Shown here one piece after another: positions 34,679 to 47,628 of a stretch of DNA of 64,000 bases. The stretch comes from Brachionus koreanus. Its lineage: Eukaryota > Rotifera > Eurotatoria > Ploima > Brachionidae. The stretch lies in assembly GCA_016987375.1 (NCBI GenBank), contig PJRA01000403.1, forward strand, positions 216,847 to 280,846. The letters run 5' to 3'. A program made the position numbers and the translations under genes. The notes under the pieces were generated by a model that searched no databases, was not told the DNA's origin, and saw only the letters and a list, made by a program, of their open reading frames with translations. Numbering within the stretch: position 1 is the first letter of the stretch; each line of letters begins with the position of its first letter.

Positions 34679-37600
34679 TTCAAAAGTCTAAAAAGAATTG
34701 ATAAAGATTTTTTTTCAAATATAAATTTTAAATAAGCTTAAATTAAATTGTTTTTTAATAATTAAAACTCATTAAAATAAAGTATGATGATCAAAATTTT
34801 AAAAATTTAAACAATTTTTTAATTTTAAAAATTTTTTATTTATAAGCTTAATTTTAAATAAATTTTACTATTTTATTTTTAAATTAAAGTTATTTAACAT
34901 AATTGATCTAACAACTTAAAGGAAAATTTTGTAAAAATTAAGTCAGCACAAACAAACAAACAAACTTAAGAGTAATTTTTTGTTGACCCTATTCTTTCTT
35001 AGTCGATAATTCACATCACCTTTTCCAGTATCTTTTTGAGAAACAACTCCGATCTGACACAAAGATTACTGCATTGAGCTGATCATTTACACCGCAATTA
35101 TTACCCAGTCTAAAACAGTCCCCCATTTTTTGATGAAAGGGATTTAAACATGTGCCCCTTATTGCCGAGATATTTTGAAGATTTTTCAACCCTCAACGGG
35201 TGTTGAAGCCTCAGCCCACTGTTGCATTAAAAAACTTGAGTAATATAACAGACTAGTTTTAAAAGTCACAAAAATTAAGTCAAAATAACGACTCGACTTA
35301 AATTTTTTATTCTTCAAGTCAAAGAATAAACGCCATTTTTTTAGAAATAAAAGGTAAAATTAATAAAATAATTAATATTTTGAGGCAATGTTCGGACTTA
35401 ACATTACTACTGTACTTTTTGACCAAGGTCCCTCGAAGCCCAAATATCTCTTGATCAAATCAGACTTGTTTATAAGTCAAAGTAATGACTTGATTTAAGA
35501 CTTGTGACTAAAACTAAATATCAACATAAACTTTTTTATTATTTTTTGATAATTTTTCTATAAAAGTTAATCAAATATAAATTTGTATTTTAGAGACAAG
35601 GGCACTAGCCTGTTGATTAACTTAGCAAAAAAAAGTGAATTAAAAACTAAAAAGATCCAATTTGCGCACAAGCTTCTACTTGAATTTTGTGTTAAATCAT
35701 ATTCATTTCAGCTAGAGAAAATATTAATAAAAAGCTAAATATTACTAAATTTTAAGTTAAGCATAGTCAGGTCTTACTTGGATTGCTGTTTTACTATCAT
35801 GAACAAGATTCTTTGAAAATAACAAAACTAGAAATTCAATTATAAAAAAATCAATTAAAAACAATTGAAATTTTATTTAACAACAAATATTTAACATAGA
35901 TATCCAAGAAGTTTAAAAGTTGATCTAAAAAAATTTTTTAAAATTGCAGAAAAAAGCTAAAATTTTCTTCTAATCTTTGAAAAATTTCATTAATTCCCTA
36001 AAAATTTTTTAAATTCTCCAAATGTTTTGATTTGAATATTTTACAATAAATCGGCCAAGATAATTTCCTTTACGAAATTGGGTTTAATGAGGGCCATAGC
36101 TATTGCAAATCCAAAATTTTTTTTTTCTTAACCTAGAAAAAAATATAAAAATCAAAAAACTTAGATGAATAAAAATGAAATAATTTTCAAAAAATGTAAA
36201 TTATTCATTAAATTTTGGCATTGAAAACTTTTGTAAAAACTTGCACAATCATAAAAAAGCTATTTTTGATAGCAGCAATTATTTTAACTTTACGGAAACA
36301 AATGCTAAAAGCAAATAAACGCTATAAATTTTACCATAAATTCCATCATTAAAAGATAATTGATTAAAAATTTATCTGAAAAAAAAAACAAAGCAATGCT
36401 GCAAAACTAAAATTATATCTGTTTTAATCTGAGTTTAACTTAAAATTATAAAATAAAAACTTATTAGCGTAACAAACAACTTATGCAGTTTTCAAACATT
36501 TTTCGTTTATCAAATTGATCATTATTCAATTAATATGAAAAAATTTGCATTTTTATTATCTATTTTAATTTAAACTAAATAATTTACTGGCAAAATATTC
36601 AAATACTATTTTTATCATATAGAATTTTTTTTCTTCTTTAAAACAAAGCAAAACTTTTAAGTTATGTAGTAAAGGTTTAACTGTTTCCTCTGATTAAACC
36701 TAGTAGTAAAACTAAAGACAAATAAATCTATATTAATTTAAGATTAGAATATTACATAAAAATAAGAATATTTAGATGAAAACCTTTTTTTTCATTAAGC
36801 TTTAAAATTTTAAAATTCTGATAGCTAATAAACTTTGCAGAAGAGATTTCTGAGGGGAAGAATGAATTTTCTCAATAATTCAGATCGCTAAAATCTTTGG
36901 CATTTAATAGGGTCAAACCAATTTCTTTTAGTTTCTTCTTATCTTTGATAACTAGCAGAAATTTAAATAGTTCAATTAGTTCTATCATATTCAAATGAGA
37001 AAAAGAATTCAGATAAAACTAACTTAAGTATATTAGGTAATCAATCGAATTTTTATATATATTAAATTAAACGTAATATGATATAATAATATTATTTTTA
37101 ATTTAAAAACCACTTACACTTACTAACTAATCAATATTTAAGAAAAAATAACTTTGTTTAAATTTAACTAAAAAATGGCAAAGTAATATTTTTTATCAAA
37201 TTTTATTTTTCAAATTTGATCAATTTTTTAAGAAATTACAATCTTTTTTCAATAAATTAAAAGCTTTGAAATATCTGAACAAAATTTAAATTTTACTTGG
37301 CCAAAAAAATTAATATTTAATAAATAATTAATATGAAAGAATAAATAAATTTTTGTTTCGTTTTAAACAATTTAATCTTGTTGAAAAATATTTTTAATTA
37401 TTTAATTAAATTATTTTCTATTTAACTGATTGATTTAGACCAAAATGAATAAAACATAGTTTTAATAGCTTGAAATTTGTATGCTTTATCTAATAAAAAA
37501 GATTTATTTCAATTTTTATATAGGGAAAATAAAAAAGCTATGCAAAAAAAATTTAAAACTAGTCCATAAAATAATCAATCAAACTAATTTGGTGAAAATA

Positions 37601-39704
37601 AATATTCTAATTTAAGAGATGATTGTTTCTAAGTCAAAACTGTGCTAGCATAGTCAGCAACATGATTAATACTGGAGAGCATGTTGCTTTCTGGCAAAGA
37701 TTATGAAAATTAAAATTTCGCTTATCTATTAAATCGTTCATCTTCGATCAATGCGTTTGTTGGCGCAAATCAAATCAATCAAACATAATTATGTTCCACC
37801 AAGTAAAAAGCAATAAAGAGGAATAAAATTTCAATAACGTATGCTTTTTTTTGTTAAGAGAAAATTGTAGAAATTGTTGTATTGGGTAAGAAATTTTTGT
37901 TGTAATAAAAGATAACTTATAATTGCTTAGAGATCCCGCATAACACACCAACTAATCAATTACGTATTCTAGAACTTTTTGTTTCATCAAGTTTAAACTT
38001 TTCTTTAAGGTAATTAATTTTTTTCTTAAATTTGTTAATAACTCTATAAAGCTTATCAGGTTCGAGCATTATTTGTTTATTCTTTCAATAATCCCAAATC
38101 CCATAACCTTAAATCAATCAAATGGAATTTCCTGATGGTATTTGAATTTTAACCGGCTTTTTACACCCAAAAACAGACTTTCAAAATTAAGCAGATAACT
38201 TTCTTCTAATTTCAATTCAAAATATCCTAATAGAATCACTCTATGTGGCCTGCTTTCAAAATTAGATAAACGAAACATTTCAATCTACTTACTTAATTAA
38301 ATCAATGAAATAAAAAATCTAAAATCAAGTTTTTCAACGGTGTCTTCGATTTTCCCAGCGTAATAATTTTTTTTATGAAATAAAATATTTCTCTTAGCAT
38401 TCATTTACTTACTAAATAAAAATCTTTATGAATTATTTTGCTCCAAGTAATAAAATATAGTCTAAAATGATCCGAATAGGTAAATATTAAATAAAAATTT
38501 ATTGATTCATTTAATGTTTTCTAATACTCGGATTCTGTTTTATTTAGATCAAAATGAGATAATAATGATTTATCTTTTTTAATGTAAAAATAAATAAAAT
38601 TTTTCAAATAAAGCTTTTAATGATTCTTCAAGAAAAAAGTTCTTTCATTAAAAAAAAAATATAAACAATCAAAAGAAAACAATTAAACCGTTAAAAAAAA
38701 GAGATTTGAAGCATTGAATTTTGTATTTTTTAATTAAGAATAAAGGATTTTTTTTGTATTTAAAAAAAAAAAGAAAAAATTTGCCTGGTTAAATATTACT
38801 TTTTTTAAAGAAAATTAGAATAAAAATTGAATTGTTCAAATCGAATTTCAAAATAAATTTTATTTACTATATTTGATTGTTAAAAATAAAATTACAAAGG
38901 TCAATAATTTATATCAATAAATTGATTATGTAATTTTTGTTAACAATAAATCAAATTTATTGTAAAGATCTGTGTATAAATTTTTCACAATAAAATCAAT
39001 TATTTGTTAAACCAAACAAATGATTGCAGTTGTTAAGATGATGAAATCGAAAACTGGATAGGAAAAAAAAAATTGGCTCCTTAATTAAATTTTAAGAACC
39101 AATTTTATTTTGGAAAATAATTTTGAAAAAAATCTTGTATAGTTGTTTAATTGGCATATTTTAATTATTAATAATGATTTAATTTATTTGAAATTTTAAA
39201 TATACATTAATTTCTAATTTAAAAATTTGAAAACTTGAATTTAGATTTTTAATAATTTTTTAAAATAAATAAAATTTTAAAATGCTAATTTTGTTTGTAT
39301 TTTTTCTCAATTTTTTCTAATTAAGTAAAGACAAATATTTTTCAATATTTCTATTTCAAAAAATTGAAATAAAATTTAGAAGTGATGTGTGTGTGAATAT
39401 TTAAAAGGACAAATCTAAATTTTAAATTTATAGATCATCCTAATTTTTTATCAAAATTTAAAAAAAATTAAACTTTAATTTATTTGTTTCGATTGGAGTA
39501 AAGGTAAAGGTTATTTGGCAAAAAATTACAAATTAAAAATTCTATCATCATTAAGCATCTTAGTCATTGTACTTACTCGAGTTAGATTTTCAATTATTTT
39601 TGCTTTATAAACAATATTTTTTGAGCCAACATCATTTACTAAATCACATCATAAATTTTGCATGCATTTTGAGCAAGTAAAAAATTTGTATGCTAATTTT
39701 GAAA
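34679..39704. other. Long intergenic stretch between MIEAP-domain gene and CDC20
   Basis: Five kilobases, very A/T-rich, between divergent genes. I can support one MITE (35265-35508). Just before it (34980-35225) lies a less A/T-rich block of about 240 bp that looks like mobile DNA but has no identifiable ends. No gene seen; small exons could be missed. Confidence 0.5.
35265..35508. mobile_element. MITE of the GTCACAA family, uninterrupted copy
   Basis: Begins GTCACAAAAATTAAGTCA and ends TTAAGACTTGTGAC, imperfect inverted repeats. Similar over its whole length to 7170-7732, apart from the MITE inserted there. 244 bp, no ORF. Confidence 0.75.
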
Positions 39705-41236
39705 ATGGAAAACTGCCGCAAAAAATCAATCAGCTACTCTGAGCATAGTACTAAGTAGAGCCTGTTTTAACTAGAAAAAAATTAATTTTAACCTAAATTT
39801 AAGAGACTATCACACCAGGTCTTTCAGCACTTTCATTCAACAACGTTAAGTGCAACGTAAACAGGACAGACCTAAAAAAAATTCTATTCAAAACACCCAA
39901 CAGTAAAAAATCAGCTTTTTGTCCGAGCGCCAAAAAAAAACAAACACCGGGTGGTTTTACCAATGATCGGTATATTCCGAACCGTGTTGTATCCAACATG
40001 GAAATAGGCTACCATTTATTGCACTCCAAAAACAGTCAAGATGAAGACCGAGAGAATCAAGTAGACCAAGTGAAACGAAAACTTATAAATGAAACTTGTA
40101 ACGGTATTTCAGATCGAACTAAAGTTCTTAATCTACACAACAAAGCTGATTGGGAAAACAGTGATAAATCAGCTCCTTATTTGAATAGTCTTGTTAATAG
40201 TGTAAAAAAAAATACTAAGCGCTACATATCACCAACTCCAGATCGCATTTTAGATGCGCCTGATTTCCGTAATGATTTTTACTTGAATTTAATTGACTGG
40301 TCATCTCAGAACAACCTAGCAGTTGCCTTAGAACAAGATTTGTTCTTGTGGAATGCCGGATCAGGCGAAATTTCTCAATTATTTAGCATGGGCGAGCAAA
40401 ACTCTGATTATATATGTTCAACATCATGGCAACCTAGCAAGGGAAATATCTTAGCTGTAGGAAATTCAAAAAATACAGTAGAACTGTGGGATGCAAACAC
40501 TCAAACTTGTTTGAGACAAATGAAAAGTCAAAAGTCACGAATCGGTTCTCTTTCATGGAATAATTTCATATTAACCAGTGGTTCAAGATCGGGAGAGATA
40601 CATCACCATGACGTGAGAGTAGCTCAGCATCATGTTGGTACCTTGAAAATGCATGGACAAGAAGTATGTGGATTAAAATGGAGCAATAATGGTAGACATT
40701 TGGCCTCGGGTGGTAACGATAATTTGGCATTAGTATGGGACGCAAACTACTCTGTAGAAACCTCACAGCCTCTCCACATATTTAGAGAACATACTGCAGC
40801 AGTGAAGGCGTTAGCTTGGTGTCCTTGGCAAAATAATCTACTTGCCACGGGAGGAGGCTCTTCTGATGGACACATAAAATTATGGAATGTAAGCTCAGGC
40901 AGTTTGATTCAAAGCATAGACTCAATGTCTCAAATTTCATGTCTTTTGTGGTCCAAGTACTACAAAGAACTTATTTCTAGTCATGGATACTCAACAAACC
41001 AATTGACAATATGGCGATACCCTGACATGACTCCGGTGAGTGATCTGATTGGACATCACAGCAGGGTTTTGATGATGGCCATGTCACCTGATGGAGAAAT
41101 GGTTGTAAGTGTTGGTGCCGATGAAACTCTGCGGCTTTGGCGCTGTTTTGCTGTCGATGAAAAATTAAAAAAGTCCAAAGACTCGTCCATTGTTAAAAAT
41201 CAATCCAGCACAACACTGTCGCGCTGTATTAGATAA
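39705..41236 (+). CDS. CDC20: CDC20/Fizzy, APC/C activator
   Basis: WD40 co-activator that brings substrates to the anaphase-promoting complex and is the target of the spindle checkpoint. Proposed exons 39705-39747 and 39804-41236, 491 residues (human 499). Exon 2 carries the C-box DRYIPNR at residues 69-75, just before the first in-frame ATG of the main exon, so a start there would lose the C-box. Seven WD repeats follow (about 160-460), with HGQEVCGLKWS and SGGNDNLALVW. The protein ends in Ile-Arg, the IR tail that docks on APC3. The usual KEN near residue 95 reads SKNSQ, so it is not a KEN box. Exon 1 rests on phase and a weak donor (GTACTA) with a 56-nt intron; everything from residue 16 is secure. 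Confidence 0.93.
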
Positions 41237-42978
41237 TTAAATGCATACCATTCGAAAAAAAATTATTTTATACTAAAACGAAAAAAAATTTGTTAAATAT
41301 TTTTGTAATTTTTTTAAAAAAAATTGAAGTTTTTATTATTGGACAGTTTGACTTGGAAGTTTTAAGTTTTGGTCAAATTTTTTGATAAATTTTTTTTTGT
41401 ATTGGCTATCTTTTTTGTTACATTGAAATTTGTATTTAAGATTATTTCTATACAAATACTGACTAGAAAATTTGGAAATAATTCCAATTGCCAAGATTAT
41501 TTTTTTGGATAGTAAAAGTAAATTAAAATACATGAAAATATAAAAAATGTGAATTTAAAAATTATCTTTTGTAATTTAAATATAAATTTATAAAATAAAG
41601 TTTTTTTTAATTTTATTTTATTAATTTTTTTATGTTTTGTTAAGACTTGTTCCAATCTCAATTAAAATACAAAAAACTCGGATTTCTCTTCGCTTTTTGA
41701 ATCAGAATTTTGAATATTTTGAAATTTTCTTTTCAAAAGATAGAGTTAGACAAAAAAAATTTATCAAAATAAATATCAATTTGAAAAAAACATTTTATTT
41801 TATAAATACTGTGGAAAATTTCTAGTTGCTTAGCTAACACGAAATAATCTTTTCACTTTAAAAAAAAATAAGATGGAATTTTATTTCTATTCGTTATAAG
41901 AAAAAATATTTTTTTATCTTTAATTTTAATTTATTTAAAAAAAGAAGCATTTTTTTATATTTTTACTTGAAATTTAAAATGTCAAAAATTAAAACTTTCG
42001 AACTAAAGACCTTGGCATAATCATTACCAAAAATCTCAGAATTTTTATGGTAAAATTTTCAAGCAGGATATGATTCTCTCTGAATCTCATTGTCTGGATC
42101 CTACAGGCATTTTATAAACTATGTAAGGCCACATTTGGAAAACAACATTAGAGTATGAAATAAATATATTGAAAGATAATAAAAATTTTTCCGAATCTGA
42201 AGGAAAGGAGAAAGAAAGGGGTGACTTTAAGAGTAATTCAAATTTTTATTGTTTTAAGTAAAATTTTAATTTTAAAATCCTTTTTTAATTTTTGGAGCTG
42301 AAAAAAAAATTCAATAACAGCAAAAAAAAAGGTCTTAAGATTTTTGATAACATATTGATAGACAGATTAATGATAAAAATATTATGACAATAAATTGGTT
42401 TGGAAAAAGAAAAAAATTTAATTAAAATTTCAAATATTTTTTTTTCAAATAAAGGTCTTGATCACTTTATTTAAAATTGAAGTAACAAATGAATATTTCA
42501 AAGTCTAATCTAACTAATATTTAAAAAGTAGTTATAGATTTTTTGATAGTTAAATTTTTAAATTTTAATCTTATTTAATTACTATTTGCCAAAAAAAATT
42601 TGTAATTTATTTTCAAATTTAAATGGAATATTTTACCTAGTGAGATTTGACAGATTAAAAAATTCTATTAAACTGCTTGTTAGTTCTTAATTGAAACATT
42701 CATGCTTTTTTTTAATTTTAAACTTTTAATAATTTGAATTTGATAGCTTCAACTTGCATGAAAGTAATTTAAAAAAAAAAATTGAAAACTTAATCTTCCA
42801 AAATTAAATATTGTCATTCAAAATATATTTAATTTTTGCTAAAATTTGAAGATATGAGATTTCGAATAGATTTATAATAAATATTTGATAAAGAATATCG
42901 CAGAATGTGAATTGAATAATCAATTAATTTCATAGTATTTAAAGCATCTGAATCTTTAGAGGCAAAATTTACATCAAG
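41237..42978. other. Intergenic between CDC20 and lipocalin-like gene, with a LINE relic
   Basis: About 1.7 kb with a LINE reverse-transcriptase relic at 41995-42235. The short ORFs here are A/T-rich noise. Confidence 0.5.
41995..42235 (+). pseudogene. LINE reverse transcriptase relic
   Basis: KDLGIIITKNLRI, then (shifted frame) NYVRPHLENNIRV and NKYIE can be read, corresponding to KDLGVIVTKDLK and YVRPHLEYNIQVWNPYIE in CR1/Jockey-like LINEs. Several frame changes and stops. It covers the same RT region as the relic at 15838-16120 but on the other strand and from a different sub-family. Confidence 0.75.
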
Positions 42979-43647
42979 ATGACAAATAAAAATCTAATAA
43001 CCATTTTTTTAACTATTTGTCTTTGCTATTCAGCCTGCAACTGTATGAATCAAGCATGTGAAACCGACATTAAACCATCGAAAAATTTTGACATTAATGT
43101 AATTATTTTAATTTTTTGATAATTTTTATTAATTTCTTTAAAGGTTTTAACTGAAAATAAATGGTATTTGATAGCATCTACATACACTGAAAAGATTAAT
43201 AGATCATGTGTGAATATCAAATTTTCCAAAAAAGATAAACTGTCAACAGAATTAGAGATAACTGAAAATTCAAAAAATCAAATGAATATTAATAAAAAAG
43301 AAATGATCATTCGTAAATTAGATTATAATAATGAAGGCATTTTCCAACCAGATCCTGACTACTTTAATGTTTACGATACTTTAAATCGTGTATCAACACA
43401 GCTTAAGCCAGGAATGGGAGTAAGCTTGTACTTGGATGACAATATATATATAGAGTATATTCATTATGATGTGGTTCATGCTTGGTACCGAGAATGCTAC
43501 AAAAGAGTATTCATTTATCACAAAACTTCACTTCCACATGTCTTTGAGAACATTTTTCCTATTTTGAAAAAAGAACTTAATTCAGTTGGTGTCAGTCTAG
43601 ATACAATTGTGGTCAAACCATTTGATCGCTCTTGTATTATTTTATGA
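42979..43647 (+). CDS. Secreted lipocalin-like protein
   Basis: Exons 42979-43098 and 43144-43647, 207 residues. A clear signal peptide (about 1-20) is followed by several Cys and by NFDINVLTENKWYLIAS, which fits the first lipocalin conserved region (NFD...GKWYEIA). The rest has alternating strands and late DTIVVKPFDRSC near the C-terminus, where lipocalins have a helix and the last Cys. Lipocalins carry small hydrophobic ligands in a beta-barrel. The match rests on the first motif and on size, so it could be another secreted beta-barrel protein. Neighbours give no hint of function. Confidence 0.6.
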
Positions 43648-46600
43648 AAAAAATTTATAGAATTACAGACATATTTTTAAAAACAATTTTAAAACTAAAT
43701 TATATTTTAGCCATGTTTTGAATAAAAAATTAAAAAATAATTAATTTTTAATATATTTTAAAATTTTGGAAATATTTGAAATATTTTAAGAACTGTTTTT
43801 TCTAAAACAAAATGAAATGAAATTCTGGAAAAAATTATTATAAAAACTCTAAAAACTAAAAAAAAAGGGTTTCCTGGAGTTTTAGCAGTAATTTACCTTC
43901 GAGTCAAAGATTTTATAAAGTAACTCTATTTTATTTCAATTTTTGATCTTTAACTTCATGTTAAATACTTAAACCAAAGGTTTTTTTTTTCCTTCTTTTG
44001 ATAAAAACAAAATTTCATATAAAATTGTATAAAATTTCAGTAATTTGTTTTGATTAAAAAGTTTTTCAAGTAGAAATTATTAATTTGAAAAACTTATATT
44101 TTTATTTAATTTTTTCTATGCTGAGTCATAAAATTTTGCATTTTTTTAATAGAATAGATATTTTAGATTTTTGCATTTTTATTTAATTCTAAAATTTTTT
44201 TCTAAATTAAAATTGAAAAAGAAAATTTTCAGATTTGGAACTATTAAGTCATTATTGTAAAAAATGCTTATCAGCAACGACACTGACTCTAGCTGAAGGT
44301 GAAAATGTATTTACAAGAAGAATACAAGATTGATTCAAAAAATTTCTAACAAGGGTGATACGTGTTTTTTCAGAGGAAGAAAGGATTCTAGATCAGAATG
44401 CTCTGTTTACGGTTGCTGAAACTCCAAGCTTAGTCCTTGTCAATTATCAAATGATATTTACAAATAACTTTCGACAATATCTCGTCACCTTAATTTGATT
44501 AAAAAAGTTAACAGACATTACAGAGTTGTCCCTCATGATTTGAAAGCATTTGATATTCAACTATGCATTAATAGATGAACGGTTTTATTTAAAAAAATAA
44601 AATAATATTATAATAGTTTCAAACATTTGTCTTTAATTTCTATAAACCTATTTATTTTTATTTTTTTGTCTTTTTTTAACATCGCTATTATTACAAAAAT
44701 AATATAATAGCTAAAATTAGCTCAATATTAAAAAGAATTCGAATATGCGTTTTTCTGTTTTATTAAAGCCTTCAAATGATCTTTTAAAGTCAAAAAATTG
44801 AAAGTGAGTTTCAAAATTAAACATTTCAATTTTTGAAAAATTGTTTAGGATCAACACATATAACAGATATAATCTTTATTGAGAGTTAATTAAAGAGTAA
44901 ATTTTATTTTATTAATTTAAAAAATTAAAGAATATAAAATTTTTAATTTTAAACTCAAAATTTAAAAAATTACAAAATTCTTATAAATAATTGAATTTTG
45001 TTCAAATTTTGGTCGACCAAAAATTAGCTATCAAATTCTGTCTTTTAAGATAAAAGATAATAATCTAACTATTTTAAGTTTTAATTAAAAAATTAAATTA
45101 AATTTTTGATCATTTTTCGTTGGTTTTCTCAAAAATGCTTAATACTTATTTCTGAATTTTTGATATTTATATTTTTAGAAAATATTACCGTTGAGTTATC
45201 AAACTAGTAATTTTGATATTTACTAGAATTATCTAAAGATTTTACACTGTCCATCATCATCCTGATAATCTGTATAGCTTAGAGGTTCAATTATCATCCT
45301 GATAATGATAACCAACGTTCATAAAAACTTCGAATCAATATGTAGTAGTTCAGAACCAAGCATGCTTTTCGTGAGAATTAAAAATTTAAAAAAAAATAAT
45401 TGAAAATTGAAAATTGATTATGAATTTCAAGCTTTTTATTTATTATTTCAATTTTTTAATATGCATTATCTATTTATTGAAAATAATTAAAAATAAGTTA
45501 AAACTTATGATTTTTGTTGATTTTGCCATCATGATTTTCGTCTTAACTATCCTTGAAATTAACATTAGTTAGAAGCTTTCAACTATTTTCATGTACATTA
45601 AACAAATACATATGATTATGTGATTTTATTGAAAATAAATTGGAAGACTTTTTAAAGGAATTTTAATGAAATTTTTTATATTTTAGAGAAAATTGTTCGA
45701 TAGTCTAAAAAATCCATAAAAATTCTCAAAAATTTCTTTAAAATTCCTTTAAAAATTAATTGACTAGGCAAATAAACAAATAATAATATATTGCAGAATT
45801 TACTATTAATATTTTATATGATATTTGTATTTTTTCTTTACTTAAAAAAAGATGCACTTTTACCTAACAAAGTTAAAATAAATTACTACTAAACAACTTA
45901 TAAAAACGAATTCTAAACAATCTAATCACTCAAAAGCCTAATTCTGTTTATTGTAATTTTGGGTTGCGATGCTGTTGTGCAATACTGCATATTGGTATTA
46001 ACCAAATGAATTTTTTTCAATAAATTTTATATTAGAAAAATAAAATCATGCGGAATTATCTATCCTTTTCCAATTAAAAGGATCTAAAGACAAAACGATC
46101 TTCTAAGTTTCCAAGAACAATTTTCAGCTTGTATTGATTAAATTAGTTTAAAAAGTAAAAAATTTGTTAATGTTTATTGTTTTCATGGATTGAGAATTAT
46201 AGAGATGAGAACTAATTAATTAATCGGGTTTTTAAGGTATTTATCTTCGAGGAAGTATTGGACAGAAAGACTGTATTCTTGTAGCGGAAGTGAAAAAATA
46301 TGAAGCATCTAGAATTATACACAATACTTGAGCATGGTTTAACATGTTTTGCTACAGATTGCTACAGACTGGATTAAATTTTTCAAAAAATTTTGATAAT
46401 GATCATTAATCATTCATAGCGATGAAACAACATATTTGAAATAATTATGTTGAGCATATTTCAGATAATAAAATCTTAAAAAAAATAAATGAATGAATTT
46501 AAACTATTTTTTAAAATAAGTAAATTAAAGACATATTTATTAAATGACAGCTCTCTAAATTATTGGTAAGGGCTGATGAAAAAAGTAAAGAAAAAAATTT

Positions 46601-47628
46601 TGTGTTTTTATTATTTAGAATTAAATTTTTGCTAATTATAAAAAATTAATGATAAAATATTAAAAATTTAGGGATATTTTTTAGATGAAACATTTAAAAT
46701 TTAATTTTTGTTATTTTTCATTATTAATAATAATGATTTTTGTTCATAACAAGCAATTAACATAATAAAATTTTTTGGTTTTAAAATTTGTTTGAGCCGT
46801 TTTTATAAAAATTTGGTATTTCTTTATTTTTCCAAATATAATTCATATTTATTTAACATTTAAAACCAACTAAGTTAGCCATAGCTATATTTTTCATCAA
46901 TTTCGAAAAAAAAATTCGTTACTATTGATAAGTAATAACCTTACTATTGAGAAAATTTATACAAATGATTTTTAAAATTAAATGGATTTAAAATTAAATG
47001 CTATTTAGAGCATAAATTATGTACTTGAAATTTTTTTTATTTAATGCTTGAATATCCATTTTGTCAGATTGTAATATTTTTTGTTAAAAAGTTTATTTCT
47101 ATAAAAAACTAAAAATTGTCTTCTTTTCGAAGACTTTTACTGATAATTTATTCCAGGTAAAAAATTTACCCATAGTCAAGGGAAATTTAGAATTTTAATT
47201 AATTTGACTTTCGATTCGTCTCCCTTTTTTACTTTACGTTTAAATATTAAAAAGAATTAGTAAAATGGTTTTATTTGAATAAATCATTCTAATGTTAGTT
47301 GAATGTGTTTGTTGTTGAAAACAAATAGGTAACAAAACAAAAATACTTAATATTAATAATATTTAGTTATTGTTACCATGTCTTTGAGATATTATCCAAC
47401 TAATCTCTAGAACAATTTGGTAAACATTGTGCCAAGTATTATTAGAGGCTAAATAATTGGGTTAAAGTAAAGTTTCTAAAGCTTTTTCTAAACAATAAAA
47501 TATTCATACAATTTTAATAAATCTTTTAAATTATAATATTTTTTATTTAAGCTAAAGCTAATAAAAAAAATCTCAAAAGGTAAAAATAAAGAAATAAAAT
47601 AAAAATCTGGCGTTCTTTCTTATTTTAG
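43648..47628. other. Long intergenic stretch with a mariner relic
   Basis: About 4 kb between two plus-strand genes. It has a mariner transposase relic (44245-44585) and a short repeated motif ATCATCCTGATAAT at 45256 and 45293. I see no gene. Confidence 0.5.
44245..44585 (+). pseudogene. Mariner-type transposase N-terminal relic
   Basis: Read in broken frames: RRIQD-stop-FKKF, then GDTCFFRGRKDSRSEC, then STISRHLNLIKKV and RVVPHDL. These match, in order, RR.QRWFKKF, GD.SLEDKPRSGRPS, STVSRHLKKLGKV and WVPHEL of mariner transposases. The DDD catalytic part is missing. Confidence 0.75.

Noticed and set aside
39799..39999. Minus-strand 66-codon ORF
   Set aside because: Antisense to the C-box region of CDC20.
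41336..41825. 65- and 62-codon ORFs after CDC20
   Set aside because: Composition of non-coding DNA; no splice-compatible neighbours.
46190..46460. Less A/T-rich block that might be a transposase scrap
   Set aside because: No frame gave a recognisable block; left as unassigned non-coding DNA.
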